DNA of 20,873 nucleotides from IDS-8 sp964491485 (GTDB lineage Bacteria > Pseudomonadota > Gammaproteobacteria > Steroidobacterales > Woeseiaceae), in contig CAZBGV010000053.1 in NCBI GenBank assembly GCA_964491485.1, positions 1-20,873 of the forward strand, in the 5' to 3' direction. Each line of letters starts with the position of its first letter. The first letter of the stretch is position 1. Shown here in pieces: positions 7,387-14,343 of this stretch. The position numbers were made by a program, and so were the translations under genes. A model generated the notes under the pieces. That model was given only the letters and a program-made list of their open reading frames with translations, did not search any database and was not told where the DNA came from.

Positions 7387-9303
7387 GTGCGTGCACTGCA
7401 CCCGGCAATCGCCCTCGCGCTCGCCGTGTTGTGCCTGTGCGACGCCCGGGCCGAGGGCCCGCCGCCGGCGGCGGCCTTGTTCGACTTCGCGGACGTGCGC
7501 TTGCTCGACAGCCCGTTCAGGGAAGCGAGCGAGCGCAACGCCGAATACCTCCTGAGCCTCTCTCCCGACCGCCTGCTGCACAACACGCGCCAGTACGCGG
7601 GCCTCGAGCCCAAAGCCGAAGCGTACGGCGGCTGGGAATCGCGCGGCATCGCCGGGCACACGCTCGGGCACTACCTCACCGCGCTCTCGCAGCAGCTCGC
7701 CGCGAGCGGCGACGCGCGCTTCCGCAAGCGCATCGATTACCTCGTCGCCGAGATGGCGGAAGCGCAGGACGCCTACGGCGACGGCTACGTCGGCGCGCTG
7801 CCGCCGCTCGAGCTCGAGACCCTGCGCGGCTTTCGCGACGGCAAGGTCGAGGTCGAGAATCCGTTCGTGTTCGCGAGCGGCGCCTGGGTGCCCTGGTACA
7901 CCGAGGACAAGATCCTCACCGGGTTGCGCGACGCCTGGGTGATCGGCGGCAACGAGCAGGCAAAGACGGTCGCGCTGCGGCTTGCGGACTGGGTGCACGG
8001 GATCGTAGCCGGGCTGTCCGCGGAGCAGCTGCGCACCATGCTTTCCGTCGAGCACGGCGGCATGCGCGCCGTGCTCATGGACCTGTACGCGCGCACCGGC
8101 GAGGCTCGCTACCTCGACGCGGCGCGCCGCTTCCGCCACGCCGCGGTGCTCGAGCCGCTCGCGCGCGGCGAGGACGCGCTCGCCGGCCTGCATGCGAACA
8201 CGCAGATCCCGAAAATCGTCGGCGCGGCGCGCGCGTTCGAGGTCACCGGCGAGCCGGAAAGCCGGCACATCGCGGAAAACTTCTGGCAGATCGTCACGCA
8301 CGAGCATTCGTGGGTGATCGGCGGCAACAGCGAGGGAGAGCACTTCTTCCCGGCCGACGACGCCGCGTCGCACCTGACAGGCGCCACGGCCGAGGCCTGC
8401 AACACCTACAACATGCTGAAGCTCACGGAGCACCTGTTCACGTGGCGGCCGAGCGTGGCGTACGCGGATTATTACGAACGCGCGCTGTACAACCACATCC
8501 TCGCGTCGGAGGAGCCGGAGCACGGCATGTTCGCGTACTTCATGTCGCTGGAGCCGGGGCATTTCCGCACCTACAGCACGCCGTTCGATTCCTTCTGGTG
8601 CTGCGTCGGCAGCGGCATGGAAAGCAACACGAAGTACGGCCGCGCGATCTACTTTCACGGCGACGACGAGCTGTACGTCAACCTGTTCATTCCGTCGGTG
8701 GTCACGTGGCAGGAGCAGGGGCTCGTGCTCGAGCAGCAGACCGCGTATCCGCGGAGCGACCGGACGGAGCTCGTCGTGCGCAGGGCCGGCGCCGCGCCGC
8801 TCGATCTGCGCGTGCGCGCTCCGGCGTGGGCCGACGGCGCGCTCGAGCTCGAGCTGAACGGCGAGCCGTATGCGGCCGATGCCCGGCCGGGGCAGTACGT
8901 CTCGATCCGGCGCGTGTGGCGGGCGGGCGACCGGCTGGCGGTGACGATTCCCCTCGCGGTGCGGACGGAGCCCCTGCGCGGCGCGCCGGAAAGCTTCGCC
9001 TTGCTGTACGGCCCGCTGGTACTCGCCGGCGATCTCGGGGCCGCACCGCGCGGCGAAAGCGTGCCGTACGCCGAGGACCAGGCGGCGAATCTCGACGCCG
9101 CCACCGTCGCGGTGCCGCTGCTCGTCGGCAAGGATCCGGCGGGAGTCGCCGCGGCGCTGGTGCGCGAGCCCGGGCCCGCCGTCGCGTTCCGCGCGGCGGC
9201 CCGGCTCGATGGCCGCGAGCAGTCAGTGCGCCTGCGGCCGTTCTACGAGCTGTACTACCGCCGCTACAACGTGTACTGGTCGCTCGCCGGTCCGTCTCAC
9301 TGA
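7387..9303 (+). CDS. GH127 beta-L-arabinofuranosidase, exported
   Basis: A 638-residue glycoside hydrolase family 127 protein (former DUF1680), which releases beta-L-arabinofuranose. The (alpha/alpha)6 barrel start is seen in DVRLLDSPFREASERNAEYLL (36-56) and YGGWESRGIAGHTLGHYL (80-97). The zinc and nucleophile set of Bifidobacterium HypBA1 is present: Glu336 and Cys338 in TAEACNTYNMLKLTEHLF, and the Cys405-Cys406 pair in SFWCCVGSGMES, one of them the nucleophile. Glu316 or Glu318 in GGNSEGEHFF fits the acid/base. The start is GTG at 7387; residues 1-22 are a signal peptide ending DARA-EG, so it is periplasmic or secreted. It complements the GH51 alpha-enzyme of the same locus and is divergent from gntR. 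Its 3' end overlaps that of parB by 7 bp. Family is sure; natural substrate (plant hydroxyproline-rich arabinans or other beta-linked arabinofuranosides) is inferred. Confidence 0.93.
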   Translation: MRALHPAIALALAVLCLCDARAEGPPPAAALFDFADVRLLDSPFREASERNAEYLLSLSPDRLLHNTRQYAGLEPKAEAYGGWESRGIAGHTLGHYLTALSQQLAASGDARFRKRIDYLVAEMAEAQDAYGDGYVGALPPLELETLRGFRDGKVEVENPFVFASGAWVPWYTEDKILTGLRDAWVIGGNEQAKTVALRLADWVHGIVAGLSAEQLRTMLSVEHGGMRAVLMDLYARTGEARYLDAARRFRHAAVLEPLARGEDALAGLHANTQIPKIVGAARAFEVTGEPESRHIAENFWQIVTHEHSWVIGGNSEGEHFFPADDAASHLTGATAEACNTYNMLKLTEHLFTWRPSVAYADYYERALYNHILASEEPEHGMFAYFMSLEPGHFRTYSTPFDSFWCCVGSGMESNTKYGRAIYFHGDDELYVNLFIPSVVTWQEQGLVLEQQTAYPRSDRTELVVRRAGAAPLDLRVRAPAWADGALELELNGEPYAADARPGQYVSIRRVWRAGDRLAVTIPLAVRTEPLRGAPESFALLYGPLVLAGDLGAAPRGESVPYAEDQAANLDAATVAVPLLVGKDPAGVAAALVREPGPAVAFRAAARLDGREQSVRLRPFYELYYRRYNVYWSLAGPSH

Positions 9304-10220
9304 CCGGATTCACGCACCCGCGGACCCGCCGTGCTGCGCACGCGGCCGATGAGATCGAGGACCCGCGCGAGCGCCTGCTCGAGCTGCGGCAGGTCGCCGA
9401 AGCCGATGTTGAGCGCGTAGCCGCCGCCGCGCGCCGGCCGGATGCTGAACTTGCGGCCGAGCTCGGCGCCGATCTGCTTCTGCAGCCAGCGCGTCTGCAG
9501 GTCCGGCGACGCCTGCGCGCCCGCGTCCTCCGACGCGCCTTCGAGCAGCGAGCGCACGGCCTCCTCGACCTGGCGCACCGAAAGGCCTCTCTCCGCCGTC
9601 TTGCGCGCGAGAGCGACCTGCCGCTTCGCATCGAGCGGCAGGAGCGCGCGCGCGTGCCCCATGTCGATCGCCCCTTCCGCCAGCAGTGCCTTCACGGCTT
9701 CCTCGAGTTCCAGGAGCCGCAGCAGGTTGCTGACCGAAGCGCGTGAGCGGCCGACCGCTTTCGCGACCTCCTCGTGGGTGAGGTTGAACTCCTGCGCGAG
9801 TCGGGCCAGCGAGCGGGCCTGGTCGAGCGCACTCAGGTCCTCGCGCTGCAGGTTCTCGATAAGCGCCACCGCGAGCGCCGCCTGGTCCTCGAGCTCGCGC
9901 ACGACGACGGGGACGGTTGCGAGCGCCGCGCGCCGCGCCGCGCGCCAGCGTCGCTCGCCGGCGACGATCTCGTAACGCGCGCCGCTGCCTGCCGGCGCGG
10001 TGCGCACGACGAGCGGCTGCAGCACGCCCTGCTCGCGGATCGAATCCGCAAGCTCGGAGAGCCCTTCTTCCGCCACCTGCCCGCGCGGCTGGTAACGGCC
10101 CGGCACCAGCTCGCCGACGGCGACTTCGAGGACGCCCGCGGGCGCGGGCCCGGCAAGCTGCTGCTCGCGAGCGTGCAGCAGCACGTCCAGCCCCCTGCCC
10201 AGCCTCTTCTGTTTTTTCAT
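9297..10220 (-). CDS. parB: Chromosome partitioning protein ParB
   Basis: A 307-residue ParB/Spo0J of ordinary length. KKQKRLGRGLDVLL opens the protein; residues 28-120 hold the CTP-binding ParB/Srx domain with YQPRGQVAEEGLSELADSI, GVLQPLVVR and GERRWRAA (88-95). ENLQRED (122-128), a helix-turn-helix (about 147-167, HEEVAKAVGRSRASVSNLLR) for parS binding and a C-terminal dimerisation segment (about 260-307) follow. All motifs are intact. ParB loads on parS and with ParA moves origins apart. No parA is adjacent: the upstream gene is divergent and unrelated, and no gidA/gidB-type neighbours are present. On the minus strand CATAAT at 10266-10261 could be its -10. Whether it is the main chromosomal ParB or a second copy cannot be told from this window. 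Confidence 0.95.
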   Translation of the reverse strand: MKKQKRLGRGLDVLLHAREQQLAGPAPAGVLEVAVGELVPGRYQPRGQVAEEGLSELADSIREQGVLQPLVVRTAPAGSGARYEIVAGERRWRAARRAALATVPVVVRELEDQAALAVALIENLQREDLSALDQARSLARLAQEFNLTHEEVAKAVGRSRASVSNLLRLLELEEAVKALLAEGAIDMGHARALLPLDAKRQVALARKTAERGLSVRQVEEAVRSLLEGASEDAGAQASPDLQTRWLQKQIGAELGRKFSIRPARGGGYALNIGFGDLPQLEQALARVLDLIGRVRSTAGPRVRESGQ

Positions 10221-10301
10221 GCCGGCAGCCCGTCCCGATCCCGCGAGTAACCGGCGACGATTATGGCACGGACGCGGGAGGGTCGCGGCGACGCGCCCGA
10301 T

Positions 10302-10329
10302 TGACAGCGCCGCGCGCTGCTCCTATGTT
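10302..10329 (+). promoter_or_regulatory. Sigma70-like promoter of the small secreted protein gene
   Basis: A perfect TTGACA (10302-10307), a 16-bp spacer and TATGTT (10324-10329, four of six -10 bases). Transcription would begin near 10336, leaving a leader of about 97 nt before the ATG at 10433. It is the best -35/-10 match noticed in the window. Confidence 0.55.
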
Positions 10330-10432
10330 CGAGCGGCACCCGTTGCAGGATCGCCGCGCGGGCCTGCATCCAGGTCCTGACTTTCCGTAAACCGGCTTTC
10401 CGCAGGTCGAGCTCCAGTCGAGGATATCCGCG

Positions 10433-10930
10433 ATGACACCCACCGTTCGGCGTACCGGCGCGCTCTGCGTGCTGCTGATCCTGCCGCTCCTCTTCGGCGA
10501 ACGCGCCGCCGCTCAGGATGCGGATGCCGCGACCCTGGCCGCATACCGCCTCACCGACGAAGGCCTGGCGAAATTCAGCCAGGCGACGCGCAATCTCGGC
10601 GCGGCGGTCGCCGCCGACCCGGCGCTCGAAGAGCGCATGGACGAGAAGGCCAAGGACGACGCGACGATCGCCGAGACGGCGGCGATCTACGATTCGGAGC
10701 CCGCGGTGCGCGAGGCCGTGGAGGACGCCGACCTGACGAGCAGCGAGTACGTCACGTTCGTGTACTCGCTCGCGCAGGCGGCGATGGGTGCATGGACCAT
10801 GCAGCAGTACGGCGAAGACAAGCTGCCGCCCGGCATCCCGCGCGAGAACGTCGATTTCTACCTGGCCAACAGCGACAGGATTGCGGCGCTCTCGAAGGAG
10901 ATGCAGGCGCTCGACAAGGACGACGACTGA
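10433..10930 (+). CDS. Small secreted protein of unknown function
   Basis: A 165-residue protein I do not recognise as a named family. Residues 1-28 are a Sec signal peptide (basic MTPTVRRTG, hydrophobic ALCVLLILPLLFG, cleavage near RAAA-QD). The mature part is acidic and looks mostly helical: AYRLTDEGLAKFSQATRNL near its start, then AETAAIYDSEPAVREAVEDADLTSSEYVTF, and a C-terminal helix ending in LDKDDD. There is no cysteine in the mature protein, no lipobox and no catalytic motif. GAGGA lies 8 nt before the ATG, and a good promoter lies upstream. It stands alone, divergent from parB and convergent with the metallopeptidase gene 31 bp away. A periplasmic location is likely. Confidence 0.8.
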   Translation: MTPTVRRTGALCVLLILPLLFGERAAAQDADAATLAAYRLTDEGLAKFSQATRNLGAAVAADPALEERMDEKAKDDATIAETAAIYDSEPAVREAVEDADLTSSEYVTFVYSLAQAAMGAWTMQQYGEDKLPPGIPRENVDFYLANSDRIAALSKEMQALDKDDD

Positions 10931-10944
10931 CGGCGGGTATGGTG

Positions 10945-10957
10945 CCCGGATCCCGGG
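10945..10957. terminator. Possible bidirectional hairpin between convergent genes
   Basis: CCCGG, ATC, CCGGG forms a 5-bp stem in the 31-bp gap between the small secreted protein gene and the metallopeptidase gene. There is no T-run on either side, so it is at best a weak or partial terminator. Confidence 0.25.
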
Positions 10958-10961
10958 AGGA

Positions 10962-12509
10962 TCAGGTCGCCTCGCGGCAGGCGTCCTCCGCGAGCGTGCC
11001 GCGCCGCACCCACTCGTAAGCTTCCACCGCTTTGCCGTCCACCTCGAACGTCGCCGGCCGGCGCTCGAGACACGGCCCGAACGCACCGGATCCAGGGACG
11101 ATCGTTTGTCCCTCGAGAATGACGTTCTCGAACCATGCGCCCGCGGCGGGGCCGAGCTCCGTGCTCACCGCGGCGATCCAGGCGGCGCGGTCGAAAGTCT
11201 CGCCCGCCTGGCGGCGGGCGAAGATCTCGCGCAGGACGGCGTCGAGCGAGCGCTTGCCGTTCGAGGCGGCACGCAGGCGACGATCGAGGTCCGCGAAATA
11301 GAGCTGGCCGCGGACGTAAGGCGTGTGCCGCACCGCTTCGTCGCCGAAGCCGGTCTCGACGATGCGCTCGGCCGTCCAGTTGCGCGCCGGGCTCGTCCAG
11401 TAGCGGCGGAAGACGTCGTTCACGGCCTCGCGGTACTCCTCGAGCGAGATGTAGCCGCCGCGGAACTGCAGCAGCGTCGTGTAGTAAGAGGTCAGGCCCT
11501 CGCTGAACCAGCTCGTGACGCCGATCGGGCCCTCGATGCCGCCGACGAACTGGTGAATCATCTCGTGGAAGAAGAGCTCGTCCGGCCCGTCCGTGGATTC
11601 GTCCGGCCGGGCCGGGCCGCGCGACAGCATGAAGCTGTCGGTGAGCGCCGTGCCGCCGCCATAGGGCGGCGTCTCGAGGACCCGGATGAAGACGCGGTAG
11701 CGGGGCACCGGCCGCAGGTGCGGGAAGACATCCGCGAGATACCCGTACACGTCGGCCGCGAAGCGCATCTCCTCCTGCGGATCCCACGGCGGCGTGCCGA
11801 GCCACGTCGCGCTGAAGCCGCTCGCGTCGCCGCTCGGCGGGAAGCGGCCGGCGGGGCCCGCCATGTACCAGCCCTGCATGAGCTGCTCCGGCGGCGCATG
11901 CAGCGTGAAATCCCCGTCGCCGAAGGACGCCGCGGCGATGGAGCCGCGGGCGAGGTCGCCGAGATCCCAGCGCACGGCGATGTCGGCCGGTCCGACGTTC
12001 TCCGGCAGCACGAGGAAACCCGACCCGGCACCGCTGACGCCGCCGGCGGAGGGGCGGATGCCGAAGGGCGGCCCGCCCGGCGAGTCCGGCGGCTGCACGA
12101 GCGAGCGCCAGGCGATCGTCACCGGCGGCACGACCTCGCGGGTGGCGTGCCAGTGCCGGAAATACGGAAAGCCGCCTTTCACCGGCGGCTCGTTCTCGAT
12201 CTCGAATTCCACCGCACCGCGGGTATCGGTCACCACGAGATGCTCGACCCGGTCGGCGACGCCCGTCAGCGCGGCGTAGACGATCGGCGCCGCCAGGCTG
12301 AACGGTTCGCCCGCGCGCGGCGCGCCGCGCAGCACGGACCGCACCTCGATCGCGGTGACCTCCGTGCCGCCGCCGCGCACCGGGCGCAGCTCCATCTCGA
12401 GCTCGGGCGCGCCGGCACCGGCCCGCGCCGCGAGCAGCAGGCCGGCACAGGTGAGCGCCGCGACGCGGCGCCCGGCGCGTGACCAGAAGGGGTGACGGTA
12501 GCCGCTCAT
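10962..12509 (-). CDS. Exported M61-like metallopeptidase, paralogue without PDZ domain
   Basis: A 515-residue gluzincin-type protease related to the M61 glycyl aminopeptidases. The zinc site is HEMIH (315-319) with third ligand Glu337 in SWFSEGLTSYY. A signal peptide is seen in residues 1-34 (MSGYRHPFWSRAGRRVAALTCAG, then a hydrophobic part ending ARAGAG). The start at 12509 is chosen over a longer frame to 12596 because GGGAG is 8 nt upstream and the signal peptide begins there. It is clearly a paralogue of the next gene upstream: both share PFSLAAPIV/PLLCLPLV-like starts, WYMAGPAGR/YFMAGAIGR, SWFSEG/SWFGEG, GAFGPC/DAFGPC and a tail EWVRRGTLAEDAC/QWERRGSVPDAEC. This copy has only about 13 residues between the GPC motif and that tail, where the other has about 80 residues holding a PDZ domain. 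It is third in the receptor operon, 31 bp after its paralogue. Confidence 0.85.
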   Translation of the reverse strand: MSGYRHPFWSRAGRRVAALTCAGLLLAARAGAGAPELEMELRPVRGGGTEVTAIEVRSVLRGAPRAGEPFSLAAPIVYAALTGVADRVEHLVVTDTRGAVEFEIENEPPVKGGFPYFRHWHATREVVPPVTIAWRSLVQPPDSPGGPPFGIRPSAGGVSGAGSGFLVLPENVGPADIAVRWDLGDLARGSIAAASFGDGDFTLHAPPEQLMQGWYMAGPAGRFPPSGDASGFSATWLGTPPWDPQEEMRFAADVYGYLADVFPHLRPVPRYRVFIRVLETPPYGGGTALTDSFMLSRGPARPDESTDGPDELFFHEMIHQFVGGIEGPIGVTSWFSEGLTSYYTTLLQFRGGYISLEEYREAVNDVFRRYWTSPARNWTAERIVETGFGDEAVRHTPYVRGQLYFADLDRRLRAASNGKRSLDAVLREIFARRQAGETFDRAAWIAAVSTELGPAAGAWFENVILEGQTIVPGSGAFGPCLERRPATFEVDGKAVEAYEWVRRGTLAEDACREAT

Positions 12510-12540
12510 CGTGATCGCTCCCGCCGGGTTGCCGGCACGT

Positions 12541-14343
12541 TCACCATGCGCACTCCGCGTCCGGCACCGAGCCGCGCCGCTCCCATTGCCAGGCATCCAC
12601 CGTTTCGCCGCGCGGTTGGTAACGCACGGTGAACGTCCGCTCGCCGCGGCGCACCGCGAGGCTGAGCCACGCGTCCTGGTCGCCCTGGACGGCGTCCTGC
12701 GGAACCGGTTTCAGGATCTCGTCGCCGTCCTCCAGGCCGGCCCGCGCCGCGGCGGACCCCGCGACCAGTCCGCGCACGATGCGCGGATTCTCGGTCAGCA
12801 CCTGCGGCTCGAAGCCGAGCTGGTAACGGCGCAGCGGCTTCTGCGTGCGCGTGAAGCACGGCCCGAACGCATCCGGCGCGGGCAACACGACCGCGCCGGC
12901 GAGCATCGCCTCGAAGTCGGCCACCCCGGCGCTGCCGAGCTCCCGGTCGAGCAGCCGCACCCAGGCCGCCTGTTCCATCGGCTGTCCCGCGCGGCGCAGC
13001 TCCAGCATCGCGAGCAGCAGGTCGTCGAGCGAACGCCGGCGCGAGGAGAGGCTGCGCAGCCGGTGATCGAGCGCCGCAAAGTACAGCGAGCCGCGATCGT
13101 AGGGCAGCACGCGCACGCGCGTGTCTTCCCAGAAGCGTGCCGGGATCTCGTCGTTCGGCGTGTCGATCAGGGCATTCGTGTAATAGCGTGCGGCGGTGCC
13201 GTTGACGCTGTCGAGGAACTCCCCGGGCGTGATCTGTCCGGTCCGCAGCAGCATCAGGCGCTGGTAGTGCACGGCGAGCCCCTCGCCGAACCACGATGAG
13301 GCGAGCCCGGCCGGCGCATCGAGCGAGCCCACGAACACGTGAAACATCTCGTGCGCGAGCGTGCCGTTCAGGCCGGCGGCGTCGGTTTCCGGCCCGAACG
13401 TCAGGATGAAGGAACGCTGGAGGCCCATGCCGCCGCCGGGATTGACCGGGTTCCGGCGCAGGAACACGCCGAAAGGCGGGCTGTCCGGCGGGCGGAAGAA
13501 TTCGAGGTAGCTCGCGTACAGCGCCTCGCCGCGCTGCATGAGCGGCGGCGCAGCGAACGGCGGTTCGCCCTGCCACGCGCCGAAGAAGCCCTGTGTCTCT
13601 CCCGAGTGCGGATAACGGCCGATGGCACCGGCCATGAAATAGGCCTTGGTAAAGCGCCCGGGCGGCAGCGCCTCGTCGATCGCAACGTCGTCCGCGCCGT
13701 AGCTCGAGAGGGCGCGCGCGCCGTCCGGCAGCGCGGACAGGTCCCAGCTCACCGCGAAACGGTGCGGGGCATCGTCAGGCGGCATCATCAGGAAGGTGGC
13801 GCCGCCGCCGGAAACGGCTCCCGCCTCGCTCCGCAGCTCGATCGGCGGCGCCGCGCCGCGCGTGCCGGTCGCGTTCAGGACGGGGGCGGAATAGCGGACG
13901 ACGATCTTGCCCGCAAGCGGGCGCTCCGCGAACCAGCAGCGCGTCGGCTCGCCGTCCTGCGGTTCGCCGTCGCGGGCGGCGAGCGCAAACGGGCCCTGCG
14001 CGTCGCGCGCGGCGGCAATCGCCAGCGTCGTCGCCACGGTGTCGACGTTGTCGGTCACCAGCGGCAGGCAGAGCAGCGGCTCGCCGGCCGCGGCCGGCAC
14101 GCCGTCGAGCGTCAGCGTGACGCCGAGCGAGGGAATGCGGCCGTCATCGCCGACGGCCGCGGGCGCGAGCGCGACGGCGATGCGGCCGTGGGAGCGCGCA
14201 TTGCGCGCGACCTCACGTGGCGTCGCTTCACCGACAGCCTGCGGCGCGGGCTCGCTCGCCGGGCCGTGCGCAATGCGCGCTCCTGCGGCGACAGCGGCCA
14301 GCGCGAGCGGCAACAGCCAGGTGCTAGAAGCGGTACGTCGCAC
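12541..14343 (-). CDS. Exported M61-like metallopeptidase with C-terminal PDZ domain
   Basis: A 600-residue M61-like protein. The zinc site is HEMFH (331-335) with Glu354 in SSWFGEGLAVHY, and a PDZ domain (about 508-576) includes RGLVAGSAAARAGLEDGDEIL. It would cut peptides in the periplasm. The start is GTG at 14343, overlapping the receptor gene's stop by 20 bp; no good ribosome binding site is seen, so translation may be coupled, or a TTG just after that stop may be used. The N-terminus MRRTASSTWLLPLALAAVAAG is a signal peptide. Residues about 19-53, including AGARIAHG and VARNARSHG, are encoded by an inverted REP-like pair and have no counterpart in the downstream paralogue, whose mature region begins at the position matching residue 54. 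The insertion keeps the frame and should lie at or just after the signal peptidase site. Confidence 0.87.
   Translation of the reverse strand: MRRTASSTWLLPLALAAVAAGARIAHGPASEPAPQAVGEATPREVARNARSHGRIAVALAPAAVGDDGRIPSLGVTLTLDGVPAAAGEPLLCLPLVTDNVDTVATTLAIAAARDAQGPFALAARDGEPQDGEPTRCWFAERPLAGKIVVRYSAPVLNATGTRGAAPPIELRSEAGAVSGGGATFLMMPPDDAPHRFAVSWDLSALPDGARALSSYGADDVAIDEALPPGRFTKAYFMAGAIGRYPHSGETQGFFGAWQGEPPFAAPPLMQRGEALYASYLEFFRPPDSPPFGVFLRRNPVNPGGGMGLQRSFILTFGPETDAAGLNGTLAHEMFHVFVGSLDAPAGLASSWFGEGLAVHYQRLMLLRTGQITPGEFLDSVNGTAARYYTNALIDTPNDEIPARFWEDTRVRVLPYDRGSLYFAALDHRLRSLSSRRRSLDDLLLAMLELRRAGQPMEQAAWVRLLDRELGSAGVADFEAMLAGAVVLPAPDAFGPCFTRTQKPLRRYQLGFEPQVLTENPRIVRGLVAGSAAARAGLEDGDEILKPVPQDAVQGDQDAWLSLAVRRGERTFTVRYQPRGETVDAWQWERRGSVPDAECAW
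14185..14289. repeat. Inverted REP-like pair inside the PDZ metallopeptidase coding region
   Basis: Arm 1 (14185-14212) reads GCCGTGGGAG, stem CGCGC, loop ATT, stem GCGCG, then CGACC. Arm 2 (14265-14289) is the inverted form, GTGCGCAATGCGCGC then TCCTGCGGC. A 52-bp spacer separates them, and the GTGG/GCAG ends point outward as in the GH51 gene. The arms match those at 6221-6294. Confidence 0.85.

Noticed and set aside
7431..9746. A 771-codon plus-strand frame over GH127 and parB
   Set aside because: Low-complexity Arg/Ala-rich translation in a shifted frame of a well-supported glycosidase.
12533..12550. GTTCACCATGCGCA shared between 12540 and 17581 regions
   Set aside because: A single 14-base match in GC-rich DNA of this length is expected by chance, and the flanks do not match.
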